Below are positions 1-12,500 of a stretch of 64,000 nucleotides of DNA, in pieces. Position numbers and translations under genes: made by a program. Source of the stretch: Filobasidium wieringae (lineage: Eukaryota; Basidiomycota; Tremellomycetes; Filobasidiales; Filobasidiaceae); NCBI GenBank assembly GCA_001600055.1, contig BCIV01000006.1:372001-436000 (forward strand), given 5' to 3'. The first letter of the stretch is position 1; each line of letters starts with the position of its first letter. The notes under the pieces are model-generated. The model worked only from the letters and a program-made list of their open reading frames with translations, did not search any database and was not told the DNA's origin.

Positions 1-3000
1 ACCGTGAGGCACTGACCTGTTCCGCTGTCACCCATACTTTCAAAGATTGCCCGGCTCTTCTCGATCAAACCCACGTTGGCGTAACCTTTGATTAGCATGT
101 TGTTCACGTAAGCAGTCGGTTTGGCATCTTGTTCCGTCATCTTGCCCCTGTAGGTATCCATCTCTTCGATCATCTTGTGTTCAGCCAGGACATGCATCAA
201 AGCCTCCCAGCAAACGGGTTCGATAGTTTTGAGGTATTGCGAGGATCGATGTGTAGCAATCGAATCAAAGATTTCGCATGCTTTCTTAGCGTCTCCAGCT
301 GAGATACCAGCGGCATGGATCATTGATGCCCAGTGGGTGCCAGCGACGGCGACCCGACTGTCGTTGCAGAGATTTTCGAAGACTTGTTGCATGGCAGGAA
401 GATCAACAGGCGGTAGGTTTCCATACGCGTCAAGCAAAAGTTTATAAGTATGAGCGGACGGTGCGACCTCAGCTTGTACCATCTGGTTGTAGTAATGTAA
501 AACGAGTTCACGAGACGGATGAGTCTGCAGGTGTAGCTGCATCATCGTGCTGCATAGAAGCCAGAATATCAGCTTTGAGTCAACAGAGAAACTAAGAAAC
601 GACATAACTGACTTGTACGGAGGGACACGAGGTTTGTGGTTTGGTTGAGCTTGCATTTCCTCAAATAGAGTGGTAGCAGACTGGTCATCTCCCACTCGAC
701 AACATGCATTGATAACAGCTCCATAAGTAACGGAGCTGGGCTTGATCTGTTCCGACTTCATACGCTTGAAGAATTCAAGTGCCATTTCCGCCTTACGAGC
801 TCGAGACAATTTTGATATGATTGTATTGTAGAGATAAAGATTGGGCTGAACGCCTAGTCTTTGAGATTCCTCCCAAAGTTCTCGAGCGACGGATGCATCG
901 TCAGTCGTATCCTTGGCGGAAGCAATCATAGTGGCATATGCGTCGGCAGAAGGGACCTGACCTTGTTCTAGAATAGCTGCACGGTGGAATCCGGCCTGTT
1001 CTAGCTGTCCAAGCAAGCAGCACGCACTGATCATGTTGTTCTCGATCTCATACCAGGCGCCGAGCTGTCTATCCTCCCTTAAGCAGGGAACCGCCTGATG
1101 TGCAAGTTTGTATAACTCGGCGACCTTGTCTGCGAATCCCAATCGAGACAAGGCTACAGCCAAGCGCCCTATAGCAGCAGGAGAGGGCAGCCGGCCTTCC
1201 GCTTCGTTTCTCTTGAGAATGCTATATGCTTGAATCGGTGTGAGTGTGGGGTTCCTTCCGTGATGTCCGTCCACTTCCTTGGTCAAGTTGAACGGCACCT
1301 CCCACTTCCGGGGTGCTTCAGTCCCTTCCGATAGCTCAGTGGGCCGGGTCGAAGCCTCAGAAGCAGTCTCAAACATACGAGTCGGTGCATCTGACAGTAT
1401 AGATGACGTCTGTCCAGGAGACTCGACGTGGACGTCAAGCGAAGCTACAAGCTCCGTGCCGAATGCCTCTTCAGCGATAGGACGGGCAGCAGTCGTGCCC
1501 AGACGCTCATCGAGCAGGAGTACGATCAACCTTTGATCATCTTCAAGCAGATCGTTCGAGCCTCTCAACGATCCAAGGGACTTGACGATCTTCACGAGGT
1601 TCTCGTCGAAAGCGGCAGCCTCATCACCCATCAAAGGACGTTCGGACCTGTCGCCCAGCTTGCACAGTACTTGCAAGAACGCTTGCAATCCAGACTGTCC
1701 AATCTGATCGACAAGAGTCTTGACCGTAGTGGGGTCGTTTGAAAGGGCTTCGGCTAGTTTTGAAACGACAGGTAGCACTTGCCCCTGGCGCAGATCGACT
1801 TGACAACGTCGCGCAAGCGCAATTACCTCGATCTTGCCCTCGAGCGTTTGTTTGGCCTCAAAGATGGGACTCAGCACGTCATAGGCTCTGATACCACCGT
1901 GAGACGGGAGCACGTTTCCGCAGGCGATAGATTTCTGCAGTACCGCATAAGCATCTTGTAGCATATCGACCTTAGTAGCCTGCTCGCATATAGCAGACAT
2001 CGTATGAGCATCGACGTTCCATTTGGTGTTCTTGGGCCAGCTGCTAGCAAGAAGCCCGATCGTTTGGATCAAGTCTTTGGTTCTCTCGGTCGGCAGGTCC
2101 GCTCGATCGAACTCAAAGACCAGCAAAGTGATCGCTCGCCTGAGACAAGTAAATTCGAAAAATGGCTGGTCACGCTCCGTCAGTTTTGCTAAGGAAGCGA
2201 CTACATCGACATTGGATTCGGCGATTGCGTCCAGGACCATTTCAGTTGCAGCCCTCCTGATATGAGAAGCACCTTTCTCTGTTTTGATTTTCTCCAAAAC
2301 CTCCAAGGCGCGATTGTAATCTTTCCTGTCCCAGTATCCTCGGCAGATATTCATCACCGCGCTGGAATTTACCTGGGCAAGATGACCTGCTTGCTTCTCC
2401 TCTTCCCTCGTCGTCTTCCTCATCAAATCCAATAAAGCATCAACTCTTTCAGTCTCGCCCAGATAAGCATATCCATAAAGCAGACTGTCGAAGAACTTGA
2501 CAACAGCTCTCATGATATCGACTCCATCGCTCATAACAGTCATCCGAGGGTTTCCCTCGGCATCCAAAACGGGCATTCCAGTGTCGTCTATCAAAGGATA
2601 TTCAAGGCTTCCATCGGAGCTTCGTCCGTCCCGGATGTGCCCGTTCTTTTCATCCGTCAAGAACTTCTTCAAGATATCCTGCATACCATCAACGCCACCT
2701 TCCGGTGCCTTAGCATAAGCTTCTATCAGGTAAGAGTATAGGATGGCAAGAGGTCGAGTGTCGAAGGAAGCGTCATTCGTCTGCTGGGTCCTCTTGTTCG
2801 CTCCCTCTAGATGTCCCCAGACTTGAAGAACAGTTTGAAGATCGCCCTTCTTCGCAGCAGCACTCATGAGGTGAGCGTACACCTGAGGCTGGAAAGCTCG
2901 ATGACGGTTGTAAAGAACTCCGGAATGGAACAGTCTCAAGGCGTTCTCGTAGTTGTTCTCCTTCTTCAGAGCTTCAATCTGAGTCTCAATAGGTAGAAGA

Positions 3001-4602
3001 GCTTGGTGTCTATCCGCATACTGATAGTTGGAGATACCGAGTCCCTCCTTCTTGAAGCTGCGGGCGCGAGCGCGGTCCCACTCGATCCATCTTCTTCTTC
3101 CCCATGCGTTCCTGGTTGCACTTTGTACCTCGTCATGCCTCTCCATCAAGGACCGAATGACCAATGAGTAAGTCTTGATGTTGGGCAAAACGTCCCTCTC
3201 AAGCATCTCATTGTACGTCTTCAAGATCTCGGTGATAGGCTCACCAGGCTCTCTGAATCGGTGCAGTGCGATGATAGCGATATTGTATCCAGCTTGAGTG
3301 AAGTAAGGCGGATTGACGTTATCAGCTGTGGAGATCGCGGGATCGGAATGTAAAGCTAAAGGGTTCCTGTACTCGTCAACCAGACGCAGAGCGGTTTTTC
3401 GGTCACGATTCTCGATAGCCCGTTTGATCCCGATGTATGCAGTCCTGTCCTGAGCCTCCAGCTTGTCCCGCAACTCCGTCTCGGCCAAAGATAATTCAGC
3501 CTTGGTAATGGGTTTCAATGATTGTTTTTCTGAGTCCTGTTCAACAGATTCGTATGCCTCTCCAAGAGGTCGAGACGATCTCTCCACGGCGGAAGTCGAA
3601 TTCCTCCTGACACGCTGTGTCGCTCCGAACTGTCTCACTCTCCTGATTCCTTCTCTTCTTCCAGCAATCGTTTCCAGGTCATCCACAGAGGTCTGGCCAG
3701 GTTTGAGAACAGAAATACTCGTCAGGCCTCTGATATGGACAGGAAGAACTCCCCCTAATCTGAGAGGAAGCCTGACGAATTTCCCCCCACGCAGACCGAC
3801 CGTCCACAACCCAGCAGCAGGGACTGATTCAGTCGTAGGTCCACTAGCTCGGCGTCGTAAACGGTGTTCTTTCCTTTCAACCTCTACGTCTGAATCTGGA
3901 TCCTTGACAGTATCCTCCTCAACTAAATCCTTCCTGCTAACACTTGATGGGCTGGTAGGATTTCGTGATACGAGTTTGCTGGATTGTCGTTTGGGTGAAG
4001 CTTTGACAGTAGATTTGCGGGAAGTGATAGAGGGTCTTCTAGCTCGAATGTTATCTGCCAATTTCCGAGGATCTTGTTCCAAGTCGTCATCTCCATCTTG
4101 ATTTTGAGATGCAGTTTGAGTTTGGGGAGCTTGCGTGAGCGTTCGACCGAAGCCCTACCGTAGCGAAATTATCTTAGAAGATACTCAGATGTTTGAAGGG
4201 TCATATATGACTCACAGTGTACCCTGAGAACTTCCCTCCTGCACCGCTACTTGATCCAGCACCCGGGCCACTCCCGGCACTCCCACTTCCCAATCCCCAA
4301 GCAGCTCCGACGAAATTCCCTCCCTGCTGAACTGTGGCAATCTGAGCTTGTCCAGCTTGAACCTGGGCTTGTACTAGAAGATTCGCGTTGCTGGAGAATG
4401 CTTGAGAGACGGTATTTGCCGTGTTTGCAGAAGATGTGAATGAGGTGGAGGTAGTTGTCGATGCAGCAGAGGAATTTTGTAAGAGTCCTTGTAGACGAAG
4501 GATGGGTCGCAAGTGCGACCTGCAGAGAGAAAAGGGCGGCCGATTAGCTTGACTAGGTCATAAAAATTCCTTGACTTTGACTCACGCCGCCTTGACTAGC
4601 AT
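1..4602 (-). CDS. Pentatricopeptide-repeat (PPR) protein, 3' end beyond the left edge
   Basis: The start is the ATG at 4602. Exons read 4586-4602, 4216-4519, 613-4154 and about 17-549, all phase-consistent; a GTCAGT donor near 16 suggests another intron just outside. About 1465 residues lie inside the window. After a low-complexity N-terminus rich in Ser, Gln and Gly (which could include a mitochondrial presequence), the long third exon carries repeated helical-hairpin segments typical of PPR proteins, for example VTYGAVINACCRVGDD, VPPYNTMMQLHLQ and APSAHTYKLLLDAYG. PPR proteins bind organelle RNA, and fungal ones of this length are usually mitochondrial translation or RNA-stability factors such as Pet309/CYA-5. 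The family call rests on the sequence; the mitochondrial role and the Pet309 comparison are inference. The first exon is only 17 nt. Confidence 0.8.
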
Positions 4603-5177
4603 CTTGAGAGTCTATTCAGCACGAAGCTATTTTTCCTATTATTGTTCGTTCTTGCAGTGTTCCACTTTCGTGCGTCTATAATATCTATATGTCTGAATCC
4701 TATCACTCGGCGCCAGTCCCAATTGGCGTAAAAGGTATAAAAGTCGTCCACGAGGTGTCGAGGGCAAACGATGCTAGATCGGTTCAAGTCAGCCGTTCCG
4801 AAATTTCGTCCCAAGTTCCGTTCATCGTTAGCGCGATTTGCATCCGCTCCGCGCCGAAACGACGAGCAAGCACAAAGTGGCGAAAGGCATCGGTATGTAT
4901 CACAACCCGGCAAGCTCGATCAACGATGCTGGTGAAGAAAAATGACCACTCCGGAATGGAGCAAGGGGATTGAGCCCTTAATAACGTCTACGTTAGAGTA
5001 GCAAGCACGTCACGGTGGCTTCTACAATCCCGTCATGTATGGGTATCAAGTAAAAACTAAGTACGGGAGCTACAGCGTGGGATGTCTTCTTACAGGAGAC
5101 TTGAAACGTAAGACTAGCAAGTCGACAAATCGTCTCGCTGAAAAGAGTTCTTTAAGAACAGTAGTACGAATACGGCT
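4603..5177. other. Spacer between PPR start and GPI-protein stop
   Basis: This 575-nt stretch holds the promoter of the minus-strand PPR gene and the 3' flank of the next minus-strand gene. Short open frames on both strands here lack splice context or recognisable products. No RNA gene or repeat was seen. Confidence 0.5.
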
Positions 5178-6098
5178 TTAGAGACAGACCATTCCACATC
5201 CAACAGCGAGTCCAAGAATGATAATACCAGCTCCAAGACTTCCACCCATTCCAGTGACCTGCACTGCAGCTCCCTCGGATTGACTGCGTAGTTTTCAAAC
5301 TTCTTAGTTGCCAAATCAAATTATTCTCAAAGTTCCGGGATGACTCACGTAGCCGCAGCCCTAGCACTGCTAGCCAAACTACTAGCCCCTTTTGCGACAG
5401 AGGCAGCGATGGAGGAAGCCGCGACGATTCCAGAACTAGCACGAGAAGCTAGGACTGAGGTGGCGGAGGGGAATGCTGCCTGTAAGAAATTACATATCAG
5501 CTCACTTGACAAGATCGCTAAGTGACCCGTGTGTGTCCTCTCACCGTGGCAGTACTGATCGCACCTCCTGCGACAGAAGTGGCTTGTTGAGCAATACTAG
5601 CGATAGCACCTATTGACCAATCGTGGTTAGCGCAACATTGAACTTCCTGATGTATTGACTTACTGGTAGCATCGCTAGCGTAAGAATCAAGGGAAGACTA
5701 TATCATACAATAAAAGTCGGTTCTCATCAACCAAAGGACCTCTTTTCTGATCACTCACGGTGAATCCTGCTCCGACATCTGTCCACCACAAACTCATCAG
5801 CCGAGTCACCTCCAATGATACGTTGTGCTGACTTACCAGTAGCCTCGCTAAAGACGGACTCGACTCCACTAGCGACCTCGGTAGCTTGGCTGGCAATGCC
5901 CTCCGTCGCTTCGGAAAAGACGCTCGCGACGCTCTCGGTTGCTTCTCCGTAAATGCTCTCAGCTAGACCCGTCTCGGTAGCATCGGGGACGACAGTAGGA
6001 ACGGTGGATCCTTCGGGTTGACGTCCTTGAGCGAGAATTGGGGAGAGGGAGGAGAGGACAGTAAGAGAGGTGATTAGGAAGGACTTTGAGATGAACAT
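5178..6098 (-). CDS. Small secreted, probably GPI-anchored Ala/Ser/Thr-rich protein
   Basis: Six exons join in frame: 5837-6098, 5759-5778, 5664-5697, 5545-5609, 5349-5479 and 5178-5283, giving 205 residues. The N-terminus has a basic start and hydrophobic core ending SPILAQ, a good signal peptide. The mature part is almost all Ala, Ser, Thr, Glu and Val, with a repeated SVFSEAT / YGEATES / SQATE pattern at about residues 49-87. The C-terminus is a Gly-rich hydrophobic segment (SLGAGIIILGLAVGCGMVCL) with no basic tail, as expected for a GPI-anchor signal. Exons of 20 and 34 nt are unusually small. No enzymatic domain is visible; a cell-wall or surface role is inferred from the architecture. 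The exact function is unknown. Confidence 0.72.
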
Positions 6099-7118
6099 GT
6101 TTTCCTGTTGTGTTCGATTGCGTAGAGTGAAGGTTAAGAGAGTGTGATTGATTGCTTGATGCACTTGACAGAAAAAGGGGAACAAACACAAAGTGTGATG
6201 TTATGCGTTGAGCTGTGTGGAAAGGTAAAGGCTATAGGATGAAAGATGGAGAAGCGATCTAAGAGATGAGGAAACCTCGGGGAAGTACACAGCGTACACA
6301 GCGCTATATATATGATCCACGGTCCGTGATCACTTGTATTTAAGGTTTGCGCTATGCGTTATGACACGCAAGCGCTTCACGCTTCGCGTTTCACTTTCCG
6401 CAGTCGTGGTCATAGTAGCCTCAAGATTAAAGACGCCTCGGATAGCTCTTCCTGAGCCTATGTTGGGCTCAGCATATGATCTGGGTCTCTCACTTTACAG
6501 GTCCTAATTCCATGTATGGCCATGTATGGACGGACTAATCTATAAGACATGTGTGAACGCAATACCTTTCGTGTATATTCCACAGGCCTATGCATCTGAC
6601 TGGCTTGTATCCTGGAATTCTACCCGAATGTTATCAATCGATATCAACCGAGTATAGCGAGTGAACTAGACCATTTCCTGTTCCCGAAACGTCCGATGTA
6701 TCTTCACTAATGCGTACGACCCGAGCCCGACCGTTATCACGAGCGGTCCTATACGCAAACCTTGTCCATCAGTATGTGACTATCGTTGAGTAGAAGCTAG
6801 TAAAATACTCGCCTATGACTGCGAAAGCCTGTAAAGCGGAAAGATTGTCGTATGTCTGAGTTATCAGGTCGGAGTAATCTTCCGAAGAGCGGTGGAGTAG
6901 GGGCGACATGGTTGCGGCACGGGGACATACGCGAGTTTAACCCGTGACTCGTGACGCAAAAGCCCACCTCGAACAGGGAAGGATCATATAAAGTAGTGGT
7001 TTGGATCTGAAACATCAAAACACGCGTTGCTGAAACAGGATGCGAGGGTTACGTATACAAAGGAAGTTACGATCAGAGTCTCAGGCAGTTCAAGACCATA
7101 CAGCCGCAGAGATCATCT
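6099..7118. other. Spacer of about 1 kb with no gene seen
   Basis: This contains the promoter region of the minus-strand GPI-protein gene and the 3' flank of the small membrane-protein gene. The short frames here show no splice pattern or recognisable product. No tRNA, repeat array or other element was found by eye. Confidence 0.5.
6305..6312 (-). promoter_or_regulatory. TATA-like element upstream of the GPI-protein gene
   Basis: The alternating TATATATA at this site lies about 210 nt upstream of the minus-strand ATG at 6098. It is palindromic, so its assignment to this gene rests only on position. Confidence 0.35.
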
Positions 7119-7423
7119 TCAATATCCATCTTTGCCCCATCTGCCTTCTTGGGAATCATCTCTGTCCACCGAACTGCTTGCGTTTTCCCTCTTCCTCCTT
7201 CTCCAATACAAGAAGCCACCACATGCCAAGTTGATTGTTAACATCGGGATTCCCCCCAACAAGATTCCGCCTACGAAGAACATGTCCATGGATCGGGTTA
7301 GAGCTGTAAATTCCGAATTCGAGTTGCGGACGCACCTCCCATAAGTTTCCAGTAAGACCAAGAAGCAGCGTCTCGGATGTCATCAGGACTGAAACTTCTA
7401 GGGTTGCTGGTGATGGAGCTCAT
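7119..7423 (-). CDS. Small single-helix membrane protein, unknown function
   Basis: Two exons (7336-7423 and 7119-7303) joined across a 32-nt candidate intron (GTGCGT donor, TTTACAG acceptor) give about 90 residues. Residues 1-29 are hydrophilic, then one membrane segment follows (MFFVGGILLGGIPMLTINLA, continuing with CGGFLYW), then a strongly basic stop-transfer run (RRRKRE) and an acidic/basic tail. The gene is divergent from the complex I subunit gene at 7731, with 307 nt between start codons. I do not recognise the family. The weak point is the intron, which is shorter than usual; a shorter product starting at the internal ATG just before the membrane segment is the alternative. Confidence 0.45.
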
Positions 7424-7730
7424 ATGAGGATGCGAGAGACAATGATATGTTTGTGTAGGTGTAGTAACGAATGGTCAGCAGATAGACGATCTCTGTCGAT
7501 CGATCGATATGCGGCTTGCTCTAGTTGCTTTGAAGCTTCCACTGTGGTAACTGAAACGCGTATAGATTCTCCCTTTATGAACCACGAAGAAGCGCAAACT
7601 TCTGTCATCGACCAAGCGCGTCCATGGATCCGGTATTCACTCAATCACAAGGTCAAGATATGAGCATTGTCGTCATCTGCTTCATCCACCTGCATAAACC
7701 CATACAGACCAGATATCCACATAGCTAAAG
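7424..7730. promoter_or_regulatory. Divergent promoter region
   Basis: The 307-nt spacer separates the starts of the small membrane protein (minus) and the complex I subunit (plus), so it probably serves both. A short GATC-repeat run lies near 7497-7508. No clear TATA box is visible. Confidence 0.4.
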
Positions 7731-8946
7731 ATGCCTTCCAAGCAACCTCTCTCTCCCTACCCAGTTATCGACGCCGATCCCGCTTTCGGTAGGGTTATTC
7801 GGTACATGCGACCAAGCGATTATGCTACTTGGGCTGGAGCTGCTGCTGCTGGACCAGCTGCGTTCTATGCTTTGGGTGAGTTTTAGTATTCTTTGGTTAG
7901 CGTCAGGATCTTCAAGCTAGCCAAGAAGTAGACTGCCTACTGCTGGGGCCCGTAGCAACGGATGGAAGAGCAGCTTTACAAGTCAGCACTGAATTAGACA
8001 GTAGCCAAAGAATGCGAGGGTTCAAATGATACAGAGCACTGGGACAACGATTGGCTGTGGAGAAGTTCCATGTGAATACGCGGGGTACCGACTAGAACAG
8101 TCCGTGTAACGGCGGTACGGAGTCAGCTCTTACGGAAGCAGGCAATTCTCGATTGTTTGGCACATACGTTCAGCAGTTCACTGACCGTTTATCTTCACTC
8201 TTTCTGCTTTGACCCTCCTCTTCGCCTACCACCATAACCAATACCTATCACTTCATTCGCCCCGACAGAACGATTCGACCCCTCCCGCACCCCCACTCGA
8301 TCGGCTATGAAGCTCGTTGGGTTCTTGGGAGTTTCGGCTGGATTTTTGTTGGCTTACCAGCGAAGCAGTTGTGAGTATTGTCGCGTATATTTATGGGGGA
8401 CGACCTTTTCTGGTTGTCAGGCAGAACGAACACGATCCGAAGGAAGAAGGCATGATGGGCGTTATCGTTGGCAGAAAAAATCGATGTTCAGCTCAGGACA
8501 GCGGAAACCTACATAGCTGGAGAGTTGGTCACGTCGGGAGAAGGTCGAGCGATATCTGTGGCTTGCTCCGTTCCCTGATCCAACTGGGAGATCGACCACT
8601 TCCGCAAGATCCCGAGCTGACTGTCATCCATCTGCTTTACAGTCCGATTCATGGGTCTAGCTGAGAACGCGGACGAGTCCACCAAGGACAAGGCTGAACT
8701 CTCGGCTCGTGTGGCTGCTGGAAAGCCCGTCTACGGAGAGACGGATCTGTCCGATTACGTGCAGAGTGTCGCAGCACGAAACTCTACGTGGAGTCAGTTG
8801 AAGTTGAGCGCTATGCCTTGGTAAGTCTAGTCTCGTGCTATATTCGTGAACTAAATCGATACTCATGGAGCCAATGATGCAGGTTCAACTTCGTAAACCA
8901 CAGCTATCACGGTGTGGACACGTCCAAATACGGTGAACAAAAATAA
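7731..8946 (+). CDS. NADH:ubiquinone oxidoreductase ~21 kDa accessory subunit (mitochondrial complex I)
   Basis: Exons 7731-7875, 8269-8370, 8643-8820 and 8883-8946 give 162 residues. The order matches the fungal 21-kDa complex I subunit family: an N-terminal SPYPVIDADPAFGRVIRYMR segment, a hydrophobic stretch (ATWAGAAAAGPAAFYAL), a second hydrophobic stretch (KLVGFLGVSAGFLLAYQ) and a C-terminal domain ending in PWFNFVNHSYHGVD. The protein is an accessory subunit of the inner-membrane proton-pumping NADH dehydrogenase; it is not part of the electron-transfer core. Introns 1 and 2 are 393 and 272 nt, much longer than the ~60 nt usual in this window. The start is the first ATG and directly opens the conserved N-terminus. 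Confidence 0.88.
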
Positions 8947-9589
8947 TGAGCGGTGCATGATGGACGTTTCTCTCGTGTTGGTTGATGTTGATATTGTACA
9001 AGAGGTGTTTCTGCTCCTATATACGATCTATGATCTGATCACACGGCTAGTGAAGTGATGGTTGACGTCTTTACCCTTTGCGTTGAAGGGTGTTCCCGAT
9101 ATCGGGTCGAAAGATAACGAGCGGAAACAATCGCATGCGATATGCGCGAGATCTCGCGGTAATTAGTTTCAAGGTGGTCGTATTGTTCCCCCTAGGCCCT
9201 TCAAGAACCAATAGCTTCCACATATTATTTCATAGACCACTTGGGTCGTTCTTTTCTTCCCTAAGCGCTGGACATCTTGTATCGGATCACTCTTTACTTT
9301 CGAAGAGCTGGCTGCAAGCATAGACAGATCTGCCTATGGACTCCTCTTGAAACCCATTTATGCTACCTCGGCCATCATCAAATCGGAACCTTAGGATACC
9401 TTTGATAAACCCTGCTCTAATCGCCTGAAAGCTTCTCTCGACTATCTCTTCACGGATGCCATTAGCCTCTTATCTAAAGCTCAAATCAGGTCGGTAAACT
9501 TATGCCGATAGCATAGACACCTCTGTCTTGCGATATCAAGGTTGTTGACCTACTGCGGATTAGTCAACGTAAGATCAGATATCTCCAAC
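8947..9589. other. Spacer upstream of the kelch-BTB gene
   Basis: This 643-nt stretch holds the 3' flank of the complex I gene and the presumed promoter/5' UTR of the kelch-BTB gene. I saw no conserved coding exon, though a further 5' exon of the kelch gene cannot be excluded. Confidence 0.4.
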
Positions 9590-12500
9590 ATGCACATCAC
9601 ACTCGAAGGGATGGCCTCCTATGCGAGGAAGACTATTGGCAACATACCTGAGCCGATGGTGGTCAGTTCTTCATTTCCGATGCCAGTTGTCAAGCGGTTC
9701 CTGACTGATAGTTCAACATCCTTTAGGGTCCCTCAACCACCTTGATTACGATTCCCCATCCTACCGAACCGGGCAAGACCAAAACCCATGTTTGGATGTT
9801 CGGAGGTAGATGCGTTCGAACCAGGAGGGTCAGCAGCGGATTATGGTGTCTGGATATGGAAACGTTAATCTGGGAAAGGATAGGAGCCGATGGCCCCGAA
9901 AGCGAGGAAAGCAGATTTTGGCCAAGAGCCAGATATTTCCACACTGCGGACCGATGTAAGTAAAGATTCAGATCTTTACAGTATTCTCCCGGCCTGAACA
10001 ACTTATGATATGCTAGGGGATTCAAAGCTCGTCATTTTCGGTGGTATGGGCCTTTCCGCGCCCATCGATGCATCTTCCTCCAATGGTGGCACCACCCCGA
10101 CCGGATCGATAGAATCTAATTTGACCATCGACGAAAACCCTTGCGTGCTCAATGGTGTTTGGATTTTCGATTGCGTGTCGAGACAATGGTCGAGACCTCA
10201 GAATGCCAATGTAGGAATCGATGTTGAAGGGGGAACATTTGAGCCTGTGTTAAACACCCCCGCTCCGAGGTATGCCCACACGAGTGTTATTAGCAGAGGC
10301 AGATTGGTCATTTCTGGAGGACAGGACCTACAGAACGAGTAAGTCCCGCGATACCAAGCTGTAGCATGCGTCCAATGGCTCAACCAACCTGATGCAGATA
10401 CATTATGGACTCCGCTATCCTGGATCTGAATACTATGCGATGGCAAGCGTCGCATCCTCTAGCAGATCATCGGGGCTCGTATCGTAGTGTCTCAGTCGCG
10501 TCTCGCTATGTGCTCGACGAGCAGGCTTTATCGCAGAAGGATGACTACGGCAATAACCTGGAACAGTTGCCGTATTCCTCGAAAGCCGCAGGCGGAGGAA
10601 GTGACATCTATACGTTCTCAAACTCGAATTTCACAGATGTTCGTCGACAGTTGCAAGTCTCGCGATTCGATCCTCAGAGTTATGACTTGCAAACAACTGA
10701 CATCACTAGTCAAGTGATCGCTCGCTCGCATCCTCTACCTCCTGGATTGAGGTTTCCATTTGCTAGCATCATCGGTCATCATTTGGTTATCGCTGGTATC
10801 TATCTGTCTAAGCACGAGCAAGATTACACTGTCTGGGCCCTCGATATGCGCACTGCGAAATGGATAAAGATCGAAGCCATGGTTCTGTCGGGATCCGGGG
10901 GAGGCGCTGGTAATGGTATAGATCCAGAAGCCCTGGGAGGAGGTAGCTGGAATAAGGCTGTCACGTGGGAAGAAGCCAGTCAGTTGATGGTCTTTGGTAA
11001 CAAGCACAAGAGCCTAGCGGAGGATTGTAAGTGGTCACACCGATTTTCCAGAGGTCAACGTAGCCTGAATCGTAACGACCAACAGATGAGCAACGGGCTA
11101 TCAACTTTGACCATGTGGCAATGATCGATCTAGCAATCTTTGGCATATATCAGCCCCCTATTCGGGACGCCATAACAGTACCACGCCTTGTCCCGTTCGC
11201 ACTGAAAAGCTTGCGCGAATCTTGGTCCTCCGACTTCTTCATTGTATGTGAGGATGGGCGGTCTTTACCTTGTTCGAAAATAGTTCTGGAGCAACGTTGG
11301 CTATGGTTCCGTGAGAACTGGGATCGAGTATGCGTGAAAGCCAGGACCGTAATCGACGATATGGCCTTCACATCTAGTCCTGGCGAGGACGCGTTTGGTA
11401 CCGCGACTCCTGCGAGCGAGAAGACGGATCCCTTGGATAACATCGCAAATGCCAGCTATTACAAATGGAAATCGGAATTCAAGATCCAACCTCGATCTTT
11501 GCACCTTTCTGAACCATATCCTGTCTGTAAAGCGTTACTGGAGTATCTATACACGCACAGTCTTGTCACACCATTACAACATCGTGCGCCGATCCTAAGC
11601 GCATTGCTCTTGCTAGCTAAACAATATAAGCTGGAAGATCTGAAGGAGAAGGTCGTTTACACAATGCATGAGAGATTGGATGAGGCCAAATGCCTTGGGA
11701 TCTATGAAATCGCTAGTTTGTGCGGTTGCACGAGTCTTCAAGTAAGGGCTCTGCGGATCGTGTTGGTGAGTGCCCATTGGCTTCCCGAAAGCTGTCCCGC
11801 AGATTGATAGAGGCTTCGACACAGACGATGCAAAAGCGACAGAGTCGCGGAAATACTCACAGGCGAGATCACTCCGGGACCGGGCACACTCCAGCTTCAG
11901 CGAAAAATTCGGCAAATCCAGCCACCACTCCGAACGGTTCTCATCTTACAAGCACAAATGGCTACCACACCTCGAATCAGAGCTACAGTCGGGTACCCCC
12001 GAATGGACAAGTTAATGGCTATGCAATGAATTTGCCTCCGTCTTCTTTCAGGACGACGAAGCTTGGTCATAGACGTAACTCATCCTCTATGGGCAGCCTT
12101 AAGTCATCGCCTGTTCCTGTGAATTCCGAAGCTATATTCACATTTCCTCCCCGGAGTGACGATTCAGCTAGTATCGTTTCCGGTTCTCAAGCGAGCTCGA
12201 GCCGGTTGCGCTCCGCTGTTTCTCATCCAGCACTCAACTCTAGGCATTTAAATGCCCATCTCATACGTCAGAGGGTTGATTCGCTTGGAGATTTCGGTAT
12301 GGGATCGCCATCGACCGGCAACAGTAATTCGTCTTTCGGCGAAGTCCTCGAGCGAGAGTCAGAATACGTCCCGCCTTCTTTTCGAGCACGGCCCCGAACT
12401 GCAAGTCTCAAATCTGTGCATCATGAGAGACAAGGGAGCAGCATTTTCGGCGATAGCGAATCTCGGTTGAGCTTTTCCACCAAAAGTCGGACGAGATCGC

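Noticed and set aside
3463..4101. Plus-strand frame of 212 codons
   Set aside because: It is antisense to PPR exon 3, which continues through it in one frame; low-complexity Ser/Arg content is typical of a shadow.
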